From Lepraria neglecta (lineage: Eukaryota > Ascomycota > Lecanoromycetes > Lecanorales > Stereocaulaceae): a stretch of 64,000 nt of DNA. The translations under genes were made by a program, and so were the position numbers. This document shows positions 1 through 11,819 of this stretch, piece by piece. Position 1 is the first letter of the stretch. Each line of letters starts with the position of its first letter. The notes beneath the pieces are model-generated. The model worked only from the letters and a program-made list of their open reading frames with translations, had not been told where the DNA came from and searched no databases. The DNA lies in NCBI GenBank assembly GCA_033220425.1, contig CM065646.1:6021501-6085500 (forward strand). Reading direction: 5' to 3'.

Positions 1-921
1 ATTTTAGTAGTATATATTTGAAACTAAGTTGAAAACTCTGACGCTGACTTCTTCTACTTCATGTATTAGATGATACGTATTACTACGTTTACCTTGTTGG
101 AAGGTCCGAATATATAGCGGATTTCGACCATGAACTTTGGCATACTCTCTATCTAAGATTTAATATCGCTATCCTCGTCGTCGTCTTCTATATATTTCTT
201 TAGGAAAGGTTTAACCCACTTTTAGGCCCGTCCTCGTAGGTATAATATAGCGAAGGTAGTATATCTAGTTATTAGGAGCAAGTCTCCCTGGAATAGAAGG
301 TATAGTTATACTTGTATAAGCCACGGCTTAAGCTTGTCCCTATCTCCGTAGTATAGGTCTAGTACTACGACCTTGATCCTTTTTCCAGATCCTTCGTCTA
401 TAGTATAGTATCTCTGGCCAGTAACCGTTAAGGTACTTGGGGTAGGGGTTCTGCCTGAAGTTGTTGAAGAACTCATCCCTTAGGGTGTTCAAAGTGTTAC
501 GACCTATATCTATTCGTTTACCTAACGGTGCGATAAACAGGTATAGGTATATATATCTTATGCTTCTGTGGGAGAGGAGTTACTCAGGTAGAATAGCAGT
601 CTTTGTAGTTGTAGGTAGTCAATACGTTCTATATTGATAACTAGTAAAGTATAGTACAAGGAGTACCAGGAAGATTAACCAAGTAATGGTTTACTAAGTT
701 GAACACGCTGTTCCAAACAGTAGGCAAAGCCCCGTATATATAGATATAAGAAATCCTGCCAAGCACTCTTGATAGTATTGCTCGCACTGCGATCATTGCG
801 ATCATCGTTCCTAATAGTATTGCTCGCACTGCGATCATTGCGATCATCGCTCTACCTGCCTGTCCTGTCCGAAGTCATCTGTCCTTCGCGACAGTCCTGT
901 TAGAACCTTCTGGTTCTAATA
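1..921 (-). mobile_element. Ty3/Gypsy chromovirus fossil, gag end plus 5' LTR, runs off the left edge
   Basis: On the minus strand the 5' LTR lies at 495-921 and the start of gag at 1-494; the rest would lie left of the window. The LTR begins TGTTA-like at 921 (now TAATA on the plus strand) and ends GTAACA at 495. The gag part aligns by eye with 1,913-2,400 of the complete copy described below and with 41,316-41,850, so it is the same or a sister family. The copy is broken and AT-shifted as expected from RIP. Confidence 0.8.
495..921 (-). repeat. 5' LTR of the left-edge Gypsy copy
   Basis: It is 427 bp with TG..CA-type ends. It shares blocks with the other LTRs in the window, including the stretch around GTCCTGTCCGAAGTC and the repeated GCATTGCTCGCACTGCGATC-like units at 775-850. 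It is clearly a relative of the solo LTR at 1,209-8,605 but not identical to it. Confidence 0.75.
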
Positions 922-1208
922 GTTCCCTGAAGCTACCCCTATAGTCACCCCTGAAGTGCCTCCGGAGCACTCAACCCTTAATAACTTCTAATATATTAGG
1001 GTTAGGGCTTCGCTTTACATATATAAAATATACTATAAATAGAGGGCTTTTTTAATTCTGCTTAAGTATTCTAAATAGAGTATAAAAATAGCGAGATATA
1101 GCCGCTTTTATAGTAATATTCTATGAAGATTACGGGCACTCACTTGTTATTGTATAATATATCGCTTGAAAGGGTCTTCCATTTTTGCTTGAATATAGCG
1201 GAGCTTCT
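922..1208. other. AT-rich spacer with a dispersed repeat
   Basis: No gene is seen. Bases about 970-1,165 have an inverted relative at 46,285-46,480: both contain TATAAATAGAGGGC-like and GAAGATTACGGGCACT-like blocks in the same order. It may be a terminal piece of an unnamed transposon or a short LTR. The solo-LTR target duplication CTTCT is at 1,204-1,208. Confidence 0.55.
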
Positions 1209-1326
1209 TGTTACGAACCACGTTGCGTGCGGTGGTCGTATATAGATTGATTCTCAACGGGGATGGAGGTGCAGCCAACAAGAGTATGAAGCAGGCTTCA
1301 AGTGATGCTAAGCGGGTCTGGTATAT

Positions 1327-1912
1327 TGTTACGATCAGGAAACATGATCAGGGATGCGCTCATGGAGCGTAGCGCCCGTCATGGTTCGAGTCGACGAGTC
1401 GGTGTCCGACTCGGACAGACCCTGAAGGCTTGGCATGTTAAGCGATAAGCGCAGTGGTCGCAATGAGCGCAGATGCGATCAGTGCGATCAGTGCGATCAG
1501 GAAGGCTTGGCATGTTAAGCGATGAGCGCAGTGGTCGCAATGAGCGCAGATGCGATCAGTGCGATCAGTGCGATCAGGAAGGCTTGGCATGTTAAGCGAT
1601 GAGCGCAGTGGTCGCAATGAGCGCAGATGCGATTAGTGCGATCAGTGCGATCAAGAATACTTGGCATGGATTTCGTATGTCTATATATACGGAGCACTGC
1701 TTACCACTTGGAGCATCGTGCTCAACTTGCTATTCAATTGTCTACTACATGCGATAGATCTCTTAGGCTAGGCACTGAACATATATTATCTAATTATATA
1801 CCAGACCCGCTTAGTATTACTTAAAGCCTACTTCATACTCTTGTCAGGTTATACCTCCATCCCTATTAAGAATCAATCTATAGAACCACCGCACGTAACG
1901 TAGTTTGTAATA
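1327..1912 (+). repeat. 5' LTR of the full-length Gypsy
   Basis: It is 586 bp and starts TGTTACGATC. It holds three tandem 77-bp units (starting 1,424, 1,501 and 1,578) and part of a fourth. It also carries TCCGACTCGGA at about 1,405-1,415. It is more AT-shifted towards its 3' end than its partner LTR. Confidence 0.9.
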
Positions 1913-4900
1913 CTTTAAGCACCCTTAAGGATAAGTACTATACTAAGAGACCCTAGGGTACCTACCCTAAGCTCCTTAGGAGGAGGAAGCGGATAGAGAC
2001 GCCCTACTATTAACGAAGGACTCAGTAGGTATATTAAGATAGCCTAGCCTGACTTATACTATAGAGAGAGAGATAAGCTCGAGGGATAGCTATCCTAGGT
2101 ATTATTATATCTGAAGTTCTAAGGGGACCTTATACCTATATAACGATATCCTACCTTCGCTATTACTTACTTACGTAGGAGAGCCTAAAAATAGGTTGAT
2201 CTATTCCTAAAAAAGTATATAGAAGATAATAACGAGGATAGTAAGATTAAGTAGTAGATAGAAAGTATAGTAATATTTAGGCTTGAAATCTGCCGTATAT
2301 TCAGACTATCTAACGAAGTCAATACAGCGATATAAACTATCTAGTACTTAACTTAGAAGAAGTCTATATCGGAATATTTGACTTAGTTCTAGTAGTATAC
2401 AGCGAAGACTAACTGGGACGATAACATATTAATAACTATATACCGAAGAGGTCTAAAGGATAACGTTAAGGACGAACTTATAAGGTTAGGGATTATCCTT
2501 AATACCCTTAATAAACTAATCGAAGAAGTAATCGAAATTAATGATAAGTTATTTAAAAGGACTATAGAAAAAAGGTATAATAGAGGAGTCGGCAGGATAG
2601 GATACTCGAGCTTTTTTACTAAATCGAAGAGCTACCGCCCAGGTTATAAAGAATATGACCCTTACGGACTAGCGCTAATAGAACTAGATTTCACGGAGAA
2701 GAAAGGTAAATAGGCCTTTAGAGGGCCAGCTAGGGGTAAGAAGCAGTAAGGGGGCAGAAAGAAAACACTTACGTATTATAGCTATAGTAAACCGGGCTAC
2801 TTCGCCAGAGACTATAAGTCGAAAAATATAGTATATCGATAGTAGCTAAATGTACTAGAAAAGGTACAGGACTAGGATAGTAATTCTAGTAGAACCTTAC
2901 TAATATAGAACGAAGTCGACGGCTAGTAACTAGAAGAAGAATCTGACTTAGGAGATAAGGAGTTCTCTAATAATAGCTTTATAAATAAAGCTAATACTTA
3001 GATAGGGAAGCTATATATTAGAGATAGTAGTAACGCCTAGGGAAAGTAACCCGAGTAGGATTAGGATAAGGAAGAATTAGAATAGGAAGTTATAATCAAA
3101 AGAAAAGGACTACCGATAATACCCGAACCTAGATCTACTATATCTAAGGAGAGAAGAGAATACTTAGAGGAAGAAAGACTAAGAGAATTCTAGAACGATT
3201 TTAGTATCTTAGACTTTAGGTATAACTACTATTACCCTAAATATAAGGAAGTCTACTAGAGATAGTATATAGAGAATAGTTATAACTATTATAGAATTAA
3301 CTGCAGAAAGGAACTGGGAGTTCTAATAAAATCATCCTGTAGTAATTACTAGTACTATAAGTATAAGGATAATAGATACCCTTAGTACTTAGTAAGAAAA
3401 CGATAACTAAGCTACTTCCTACGCAAGAAAGACGAGGAAGAAGTATACTATAGAAACCAAATAAGATACTGGAGTCTAGAAGTAAACCAGTACTACCTAT
3501 AATAGTAGTATATATATTTGCACGACGACTATAAGAAACACAAGTTCGAGAAATAACTTATAGGATTCCTCCCCGTACAGGGAAAAGAGTAATCCCTCAT
3601 AGCAGGGGTAGCCATAAGGAGATCAATATATTAACCCCCAAACAACATCTGTGTTCCGCGCAATATAACATATATATGAAAACACTAGTGATTATTAATA
3701 GACAGCGGACCGTTGTAATAATAGATTCTAGAGCTACTAGAAATTTTATCTCACAAGATCTGGTACGGATAACTAGAATACCAACTCGGAAGAAGTTATA
3801 CTAGTATAATCTTTAGATAGCCGACGGGTTAATACTATTAATAGGAAAGGTAGACAAAGAGATACTTTTATTACCTATTACAATTCAGTACTACTATAAG
3901 GAGATTACCTTTAATATTATTAGGATAGCTACCTATTATATAATTTTAGGAATACCTTAGTTAAAGAAGTATAACCTAATAATCGATTAGGCTCGAGGAG
4001 TACTTAAGATAGATTAATCCGGTAATATCACTAGGATTATACCTATATATTAGTAGCGTTTAATAGTAGATAAGAAGTTGAACCGAAGACCGGTCGAGGT
4101 ATATATTACCTCAGCTTCATATAAGGACGGTACTAAAAGGTAGTCCGACTCTATAGTTACTAGTAAAGTTTAGCGGGATAACAAAGTGAGAGATAAGGGA
4201 GGAACTGATATACCCTCTATCCCTTAGGAATATAGTAAGTAGGCGTACTTGTTCGAGGAAGAGACGAATATAGAAGTATTACCTAAGTACTAGCTATAGG
4301 ATTATAAGATCGAACTCAAACCTGGCAAGTAACTAATATTTAGACCTATTTACGCATTATTAGAAAAGGAACTTAAAGTACTTTGCGGGTATATTAACGA
4401 GAACCTCAAAAAGGGATTTATTCAGGAATCTAAATTACTAGTAGGTTACCCGATCCTCTTTGTACCGAAGAAGGATAGAAGCTTAAGACTATATATTAAC
4501 TATCGAAAGTTGAACGATATTACTATCAAGAATAGATATCTATTACTAAATATAGGAGAGCTATAGGATCGGCTCGGAAAAGCAAAGATATTTACTAAAC
4601 TGGATCTTAGAGGTATATATAATCTAATTCGGATAAAAGGAGGCGAAGAATAGAAGACTGCCTTCCGAACGAGATATAGCTACTATAAGTACCTAGTAAT
4701 ACCGTTTAGACTCACTAACGCACTAGTAACCTGCTAAGTACTTGTTAATAATGTCGTACGAGTATACTTAGATCGAACAGCGATAGCGTACCTCGATAAT
4801 ATACTAATTTATTCTAAGAATAAGAAAGAATATATAGAGTATATATAGGATGTCCTCGGATACCTATTATAAGTGAAACTTCTTCTTAAACCAGAAAAGT

Positions 4901-7345
4901 GCGAATTCTACAGGGAATTAGTAGAGTTTCTAGGATTTATAGTTAGTATAAAAGGTATTAGTATAAGCCCGGAGAAGATCAAGGCTATAGCTGAATGGCC
5001 TATACTACAGGATGTTAAAGTAGTATAAAGCTTCTTAGGATTTACTAACTTTAACAGGAAGTTTATCGAGGGCTACTCTAAGAAGGTACTACTACTAATA
5101 GATATTACGAAGAAAGATATCGGGTTTATATAGGGAAAAGACTAATAGAAATCATTCGATACATTAAAGAAAGTATATATAGATCTACTAGTACTCTATA
5201 CCTTTTAAATAAACGAGCTAGCTCGTATCGAAACGGACGTATCGGATCTCGTAATAGGAGTATACTTATACTAGATAAAAGACTAAAAATAGTATCTAGT
5301 TACCTACTATTCAAGGAAGATATTAGTAGTAGAATAGAACTATAATATACACGACAAGGAGTTACTTGCCGTAGTATATATACTTTAGAACTAGTAAGTA
5401 TATATAGAAAGCTGCTCGGACTTAACCATCTTTATAGACTATAAGAACCTTCTTAACTTTACGATAATAAAGGAGTTAAATAGATAATAGGTCCGATAGT
5501 TAGAACTACTGGGTTAATATAAGTTTAAGATAACCTATACCCTAGGGAAGGATAATAGTCGAGTAGACGCCCTTAGTAGGCGATTAGACTATATAGAAGA
5601 AAAGAATATTACGGAACGACTAATCCTAAAGAAAGAAGCCGATGGATTATTAGTACTATACTAGGTATTAGCCATGACCCTTTATATAATAGGACCTAAT
5701 ATAACTAACAGGATCGTAAAGGCCTACGAAGATAATATATTCGTAATAATCCTAAGAAAGGATTAGCCGGATACGGTATTACTTAAGTACTAGGGGAAAA
5801 CTTATCTACCCGAATAATATATAGAAGAAGTGATCAGGGATTACTACGACGACCCGTTACAAGGTTATCCGGGAGTTACTAAGATAGTAGAACTCCTAGG
5901 ACGAGGATACGCGGCGCTAAAACTTCGAGCGCGCGTTAAACAATATATTAAAGAATGTATTCAATGCCAGTAGAACAAGTCTGTATAATATACCAAATAT
6001 GGATAAATATAATTTGCACTAGTTCCAGAATTACTATAGGACGATGTCACAATAGACTTTATGGTTAAGTTACTACTATCTAAGGATCTAGCTACTTAGG
6101 ATACCTTCGATTCAATTATGGTTATTATAGATAAGTTAATAAAGTATACTATTATAGTACCTTTCAAGGAAACCTATAAAGCAGATTAGCTAGTATTTAT
6201 ATTGTTGGATAGGCTGATAAGGGACTATAGTATACCAAAGTCAATCACGTTAGATAGAGATAAGCTCTTTATATCTAATTACTGGAAGATACTTATCGGA
6301 GCAATCGGAACAAAACTAAGAATATCGATAGTATACTATCTATAGACTAATAGATAGATAGAACGTGCAAATCAAATAATAGAAGTATACCTGAGATATT
6401 ATATGAACCGGAAGTAGGATAACTGGGTTTCACTACTTCCGATAGTATAACTAGCGTATAACGATAAGTAGTCAGATATAACCGGACTGACCCTATTCTT
6501 TACTAACTATAGAAAGAATATAAATATATTTCTGTAACCAAGGGAGGGACCTAATATAGAAAGAGCCTTAGTTAAGGTAGAAGAGCTAAAGAATTTATAT
6601 AGGGATATATAAAGGTCTATTAAGAGCTCTAATAAGAAGTTAAAGGGACAGATCGATAAGAAAAGAAAGAATATTCCTTAGCTAAAAGAGGGGGATAAAG
6701 TATACCTCCTAATAAAAAATATAAGGACAACGAGACCAAGCAAGAAACTAGATTATATCAAGGTCGGACTATTCTTGATCAAACGGTTAAAAGGACCAGT
6801 CAACTATAAACTCTAATTACTACCTGACGCCAAAGTATATCCGGTATTCTATATCTTACTCTTGGAGCCAGCGGACTCTAATATACCTCTCTAAGAAATA
6901 TTTCACTATAATGTTAAGGAAGAAACAGAGTTCGAGGTTAAGAGGATTCTAAATCAGGTCGATTAGAAATATCTGGTTAAATAGAAAGGGTACGACGATA
7001 CCGAAAACACCTGGGAACCCCTTAAGAACCTCCGGAACTACTAGGACCTTCTACAGGAGTTCCGGGAACGATCGGGAAGGAGGACCAATTGGTTCCGGCT
7101 GGGAAGCCAAATTGTTCGGACGAGACGTTGAACATCTAATTATCAGGAATGCTTGGGATAGACCGCTGGTCTTCTTCTAACTCCTTAATATTCTGTATCT
7201 CTCGGTCTATAATCTTCCGCTTTTTATTTTCAAGATATTTATACTACGTCTGAAGGCGCGTCAGCGTGGTCTAAAGATATATAGATTCCTCTATTGATTT
7301 TCGTATATGATCCTTAAGCTCTTCGCGCGTGTTTTTTAACTGTAA

Positions 7346-7531
7346 CTACGCTTCCTTTCGTTCCGTCTTAATACGACGTATTTCGAGGGGCGATACTACA
7401 AGGTCGCATTTCCTACCGCTGCCCACACAGTTAGAACACCTGTCGGACCCTGTACCTATCAGGTACTGTTTGCCGCTGGCAACATATCGGGAGCACGGCC
7501 GCATGACAACTTCGTTTAGCTTACTGGCCAA
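7346..7531 (-). CDS. Antisense small ORF beside the 3' LTR of the Gypsy, Cys-rich
   Basis: This 61-codon open frame lies on the strand opposite to the retroelement, between the chromodomain and the 3' LTR. It has a Cys pattern around RCSNCVGSGRKCD, reminiscent of a small zinc-binding module, followed in the same direction by Lys/Glu-rich sequence that could form a coiled coil. The same segment, in the same antisense position, is recognisable next to the LTRs at 39,981 and 51,950. It is therefore a standing part of the family rather than chance. Function is unknown; it may be an extra ORF carried by the element. Confidence 0.45.
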   Translation of the reverse strand: MASKLNEVVMRPCSRYVASGKQYLIGTGSDRCSNCVGSGRKCDLVVSPLEIRRIKTERKEA

Positions 7532-7633
7532 TACCGTTCGGCGGACGGTCGGTTTGTCTGAACGTTTAGTACGTCGGGGTGGTATGAAGGATGGATGGTT
7601 TCTCGGGACGAGAAATCTGGGAGAGGGAGCTAA

Positions 7634-8296
7634 TGTTACGATCAGGAAACATGATCAGGGATGCGCTCATGGAGCGTAGCGCCCGTCATGGTTCGAGTCG
7701 ACGAGTCGGTGTCCGACTCGGACAGACCCTGAAGGCTTGGCATGTTAAGCGATGAGCGCAGTGGTCGCAATGAGCGCAGATGCGATCAGTGCGATCAGTG
7801 CGATCAGGAAGGCTTGGCATGTTAAGCGATGAGCGCAGTGGTCGCAATGAGCGCAGATGCGATCAGTGCGATCAGTGCGATCAGGAAGGCTTGGCATGTT
7901 AAGCGATGAGCGCAGTGGTCGCAATGAGCGCAGATGCGATCAGTGCGATCAGTGCGATCAGGAAGGCTTGGCATGTTAAGCGATGAGCGCAGTGGTCGCA
8001 ATGAGCGCAGATGCGATCAGTGCGATCAGTGCGATCAAGAATGCTTGGCATGGATTTCGTATGTCTATATATGCGGAGCACTGCCCACCACTTGGAGCAT
8101 CGTGCTCAACTTGCTATTCAATTGTCTACTACATGCGATAGATCTCTTAGGCTAGGCACTGAACATATATCATCTGATCATATACCAGACCCGCTTAGCA
8201 TCACTTGAAGCCTGCTTCATACTCTTGTCAGGTTGCACCTCCATCCCCATTGAGAATCAATCCATAGAACCACCGCACGCAACGTGGTTCGTAACA
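7634..8296 (+). repeat. 3' LTR of the full-length Gypsy
   Basis: It is 663 bp and ends GTTCGTAACA. It holds four tandem 77-bp units (7,731, 7,808, 7,885, 7,962), one more than the 5' LTR, which accounts exactly for the 77-bp length difference. It is nearly free of RIP-type change, unlike the internal region. Confidence 0.9.
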
Positions 8297-8610
8297 TATA
8301 TGATCAGGTGATATATGTTCAGTGCCTAGCCTAAGAGATCTATCGCATGTAGTAGTTACTAGATGTAAACAGATGAAGAGATTGAGCACGATGCTCCAAG
8401 TGGTGAGCAAGTGCTCGTACATATAGCAATAGGAAATCCCGCCAAGCATCCTTTGATAGCATTGCTCGCACTGCGATCATTGCGATCATCATTCTTGATA
8501 GCATTGCTCGCATTGCGATCATTGCGATCATCGCTTAACTTGCCCGTCCTGTCCGAAGTCCTATGTCCTTCGCGACAGTCCTGTCAGAACCCTCTGGTTC
8601 TAACACTTCT

Positions 8611-9489
8611 ATTGTAAAGAGATGCTTATATAAAGACTCGAATGTAATCGAGTTATATAACTTGACTGCTCGAGATGTATGAAGAGCGGTGATAGTATTT
8701 GTAGAGATTGTCACGGCCTGATCTAGTGGTAGTAGAACGGTGGCTATCAATGAGGTGATATGGATAAAATACTAATGCTAAGGAAAGAAGGCCATATGGG
8801 CGCGCGAGGAATCTATATAGGCGTGCGGCGGCAAGCCTCTGAGCTAGGCCCAATGAGGTATGCGTATGCATGGCCAGCCCGTGACAGAGATAGGCTGAAT
8901 GGAAGACAGGATTTCAGGTAGCGGCGCTTAGTCAGCATTTCGAAATTTTGCCAAGGCAGTTTCTGCCTAGTCGCTACTGCCGACACTATCATATGCCAAA
9001 TCCTTACCAAGCAATACTCGTACGTTCAACGATGATCTTGCCATGCTCCTAGTCTATACTACCGATACAACGAACTCTCTCAGTACAATTTGCTTCTTGC
9101 GGTGCCCTTCAATATGATCTTCCCAAATTCCTTGCGCGAAGTCTTATAGGGCTGAAAGGGAGGCTGATGAAGCACGAAAGTTTGAGTACGAATAGATAGA
9201 CAAAAGGGGTTTAATCGAGTCAGTCCGACCACCGATTTGCAATAGGGCAAGGAGCGCTTATTGAGAGGGGTTTGGGCACGCTCACTCGGTCGCTACTATG
9301 CGGCCCAAGTAAAAGAGAGATCTTACTTGCGATATGTTTAAATTTGGAAGAGACATATAGTCGCCACTTCGATGTCTATGCTTGAGACTAGGATCAGTTG
9401 ATAAATCTATCGTATTCTTTACTCGATAAAATTAACGAAAGGATTTATTCGTTAATGTTCTAACGTTCTCCTTCCAGCCTCTCAAGGCC
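8611..9489. other. Intergenic, nothing recognised
   Basis: Base content is normal and RIP decay is slight. No gene, RNA gene or named repeat is seen. It includes the upstream region of the secreted protein gene at 9,490. Confidence 0.5.
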
Positions 9490-9996
9490 ATGTATCACCA
9501 TTCGAGAGCCTCTCCTCCATCATACCTCCTTAATACCCTCCTATTCTTCTTCACTCTTCGTCTTATCGCATTCGCCTCCGCTGTCTCCTGCTGGACCAAA
9601 GACTACTCACCCAGCCCCTTCATCCCTACCGCTTCCGACTGCCATGCCCTCGCCATCCTCCTAGCTGCCAATCCCACAGCCGAGACACCGCTAACCTTCT
9701 CCGGCGAACCGGTGACAGGTCCTTACATCCAGCTACCGAAGACGTATGTGCAGGGGACTTGCTATGCTGAAGTCATTGTTGACGGTCGACCGTACTACGA
9801 TGTTGCAACGTTGGCGGATATAGCAGATATTATAGCTGAGACTGCGATACTGTGCTTGGACAAGACGTTGCTGGGCGGCAGAGGGTATGGTGGGCATGAG
9901 AAGACGGGGCACAACAATTGGTTGGAGATTCGGGTTACGGGGAAGGTCGCCGGTGGGAGTGGGGGTCTGGGAGGGGAAAACCTGGGGCGGGAATAG
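9490..9996 (+). CDS. Small secreted cysteine-containing protein, hypothetical
   Basis: The gene is a single exon of 168 residues. Residues about 12-31 (LLNTLLFFFTLRLIAFASA) are a clear signal peptide. The mature part has four Cys in contexts SCW, DCHA, GTCYA and LCLDK, with an ILP-like spacing common in small secreted proteins of plant-associated ascomycetes, which usually form two disulfides. The tail is Gly-rich and ends GGENLGRE. No enzyme motif is seen. It could be an effector-like or cell-wall protein; that is inference from size and Cys alone. The start is chosen because it is the first ATG and gives the signal peptide. Confidence 0.7.
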   Translation: MYHHSRASPPSYLLNTLLFFFTLRLIAFASAVSCWTKDYSPSPFIPTASDCHALAILLAANPTAETPLTFSGEPVTGPYIQLPKTYVQGTCYAEVIVDGRPYYDVATLADIADIIAETAILCLDKTLLGGRGYGGHEKTGHNNWLEIRVTGKVAGGSGGLGGENLGRE

Positions 9997-10356
9997 GCTT
10001 GTTGGGGTTGACCGGGAACGGGACTGTGGGGTCGAGTTTTGAGTTGAATAGGAGTTCTAGCCGTGGGGCTATGCAACGGAAGGGATGGGTGGCTTGATGG
10101 TCGAGGAAGGGAAGTCTTGAGACCAGCGGGGCCAGCGCCATGGAGAAGCTCATGGACAGAAACAGGATCGCGAGCACGTCCACTATAACGAGCGGAGTTG
10201 GATGGTTTGTTAGAAACTTGGTTCCGAAGCTGGTAGAGATGATCAGTGGAGGATCGCATTCCCGGAATGGGCTAGAGGACAGAGAACGGCCACTTGGAGA
10301 GGGCAATCGCAAATGAAGTCAGCGGGCAGATGGAAGTTGGATCGATAATTAATCGC
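9997..10356. other. Intergenic between convergent genes, nothing recognised
   Basis: Open frames on the minus strand here have no recognisable domain and overlap the 3' part of the secreted protein gene, so I treat them as shadows. Confidence 0.5.
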
Positions 10357-11525
10357 TCAGTCTGACACTGAAATGCTATGCAGGATCTTCCAGATCCTCC
10401 ATCGATTTTTCAATCCAAGTGGTGCAGAAGCAAGTTTCTTGTTTCCTTCTTCCTCTCCACCTTCGTCAGCACTGATCATGTTTGATTTTTGAAGTAGTAT
10501 TCGTATGCCTTTCTCCCAGTCGCCATACTCTGTCTCGTTGCCTGCCATTAGATCGGCCTCTTCCGGAAAGAGCCAGCCAAGACAATCCACAACTTGGATT
10601 TTAGAGGACTTTTGTGCTGTAGGTCTGGAGGATGACTCGGGGAGCTCGGAAAGAAGGTAGGAGGGCAGGTCGGGTATTTTCAATGGCGAAGGGTCGGCGC
10701 ATAACAGCTGACAAGAGGAAAAAGTCAGCAGAGAAGGGTTTGCATAACTTCTATGCATTGCTTTGCCATACATACCTCCCATCCCGGCTCAGTATTCCAT
10801 TCATCAGCCCAGAATTGTCTCGCACCGTAGTAGTCATGCGGCCATTCTATCCCGCCAGAATTGGCATAATAGTAATCCTCATTATTTCTCAATGGTTTGT
10901 TTGTGTCCATAAGATTCCTCCGTCTCTGCTGGTGTAACGCATTGCAGAAAGCATCAAGCGTTTTCGGCTTTTCAGACTCGGAAGCTTCATTCTGCCCTTG
11001 ACGGATCTGACACAACCGTTGGAGGATATCGAGGCAGGCTTTGTGGATGGGAAATAACATGCCATTCGCATCGTCTGCGGGCTCATATACACCTATCTTC
11101 GCCGTCTTGCCTGCTGTGGTTGGGATTGCAGGTTCCCCAGCACCCATTCCATATTCCCATTTTGCAGGTTGGGATATGAAGAGATTGGGGGCGGAGGGTG
11201 TGTTTATGAGAGAGGCATCTCTGCTGGAAGTCAACTCTCTGCGACCAAGATAGCTTGAGAGCTGGGCTCACATATCTGCCCAGCATCCTACGACTCGGAA
11301 GTCGGTGAGCCACTACTTATCCAGTCAGCATTGGCCGGTTTATATAGTGGGACATTCAGAGCCCTAGCGTACTTCAGTCAGCTCTACAGGAAGAATGCGT
11401 GAGTCGTACGGATCATTGTAGGGTAGCAAGGGATTTTCATCTGGATCTGGGTTTACAGGATCGCGAACGTCGGGCAAGCTGAAGAGGCAACCGCATATAG
11501 CGCAGTACTTCTCCCGGGTGATCAT
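10357..11525 (-). CDS. F-box-family-like protein, reduced form
   Basis: I read four exons on the minus strand: 11,525-11,373, 11,312-11,272, 11,223-10,776 and 10,707-10,357, giving 330 residues. Introns are 60, 48 and 68 bp with GT..AG ends; the donor of the last is GTATGT. The N-terminus starts MITREKYCAICG, a CxxC pair, followed after the first intron by EWLTDFRVVG. Later come FPIHKACLDIL and a DYYGARQFWADEW block before LLCADP. This order is that of a large ascomycete family that normally carries an F-box after LLCADP and ends in a NRRRIW-like motif. Here the end motif (NRWRIWKI) is present but the F-box part is not recognisable, so it is a shortened relative. Role unknown, possibly substrate-adaptor derived. 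Confidence 0.6.
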
Positions 11526-11703
11526 GGTTGCCAAGCTCAGGCCTGTAAACGAGACAATTTGTCGCAGTGATACAGAGACAGTGATTCTAGAGGTTTGAAC
11601 GCGCAATGCAAAGAGGAATGCTGTTGGCTTTATAGATTGAGCGTCTAGCCTTCCATTGAACAAGATAGCCAAATAAGCCAACACTTCGGGCCGCGTTTTA
11701 GGT

Positions 11704-11819
11704 GGTCCCGATTATAATGACCGCAACGGCGCGTACGCTAATGCAAGCCACCAACGCACCGTCTTCTCCGCTAATCCACATATAAATTTGGTAGGTAAAC
11801 ACGGAGAAGACGCGTCCTG
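11704..11819 (+). repeat. Left arm of the 116-bp inverted repeat
   Basis: It reads GGTCCCGATTATAATGACCG at its outer end and GAGAAGACGCGTCCTG at its inner end, matching the reverse complement of 12,537-12,652 with very few differences. The similarity suggests a fairly recent insertion. Confidence 0.85.

Larger units (their letters stand above)
1327..8296 (+). mobile_element. Full-length Ty3/Gypsy chromovirus fossil with both LTRs
   Basis: This is a 6,970-bp element with LTRs at 1,327-1,912 and 7,634-8,296 and target duplication TATAT (1,322-1,326, 8,297-8,301). Its parts lie in the usual order: gag from 1,913 with a CCHC-type knuckle near 2,770-2,825, protease with a D-S-x-A-T-like site near 3,720, reverse transcriptase 4,330-4,900 with a YLDx box near 4,790, RNase H 5,200-5,580, integrase zinc region 5,830-5,990 and core 6,040-6,520, and a chromodomain at 6,920-7,060. 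The gene order and chromodomain place it in the chromovirus branch. It is complete in layout but broken, with dozens of stops of RIP type in the coding part. Confidence 0.9.
1209..8605 (-). repeat. Solo LTR, split in two by a nested Gypsy copy
   Basis: The pieces 1,209-1,326 and 8,302-8,605 join into one 422-bp LTR on the minus strand with TGTTACG at one end and TAACA at the other. It is flanked by a perfect 5-bp duplication CTTCT (1,204-1,208 and 8,606-8,610). No internal region is attached, so it is a solo LTR left by LTR-LTR recombination. The join is read directly by comparison with the inverted LTR at 7,634-8,296, which carries the same sequence uninterrupted across the break. Confidence 0.9.

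Noticed and set aside
1424-1660. Regular 77-bp repeats that could suggest a CRISPR-like array
   Set aside because: Units are directly adjacent without unique spacers, lie inside an LTR, and the genome is a eukaryote.
1913-1935. Primer binding site after the 5' LTR
   Set aside because: The sequence after the LTR does not start with a TGG-type tRNA complement that I can match, so none is annotated.
9795-10312. Two minus-strand ORFs of 125 and 154 codons
   Set aside because: They overlap the secreted protein gene and are Pro/Ser-rich without any recognisable motif.
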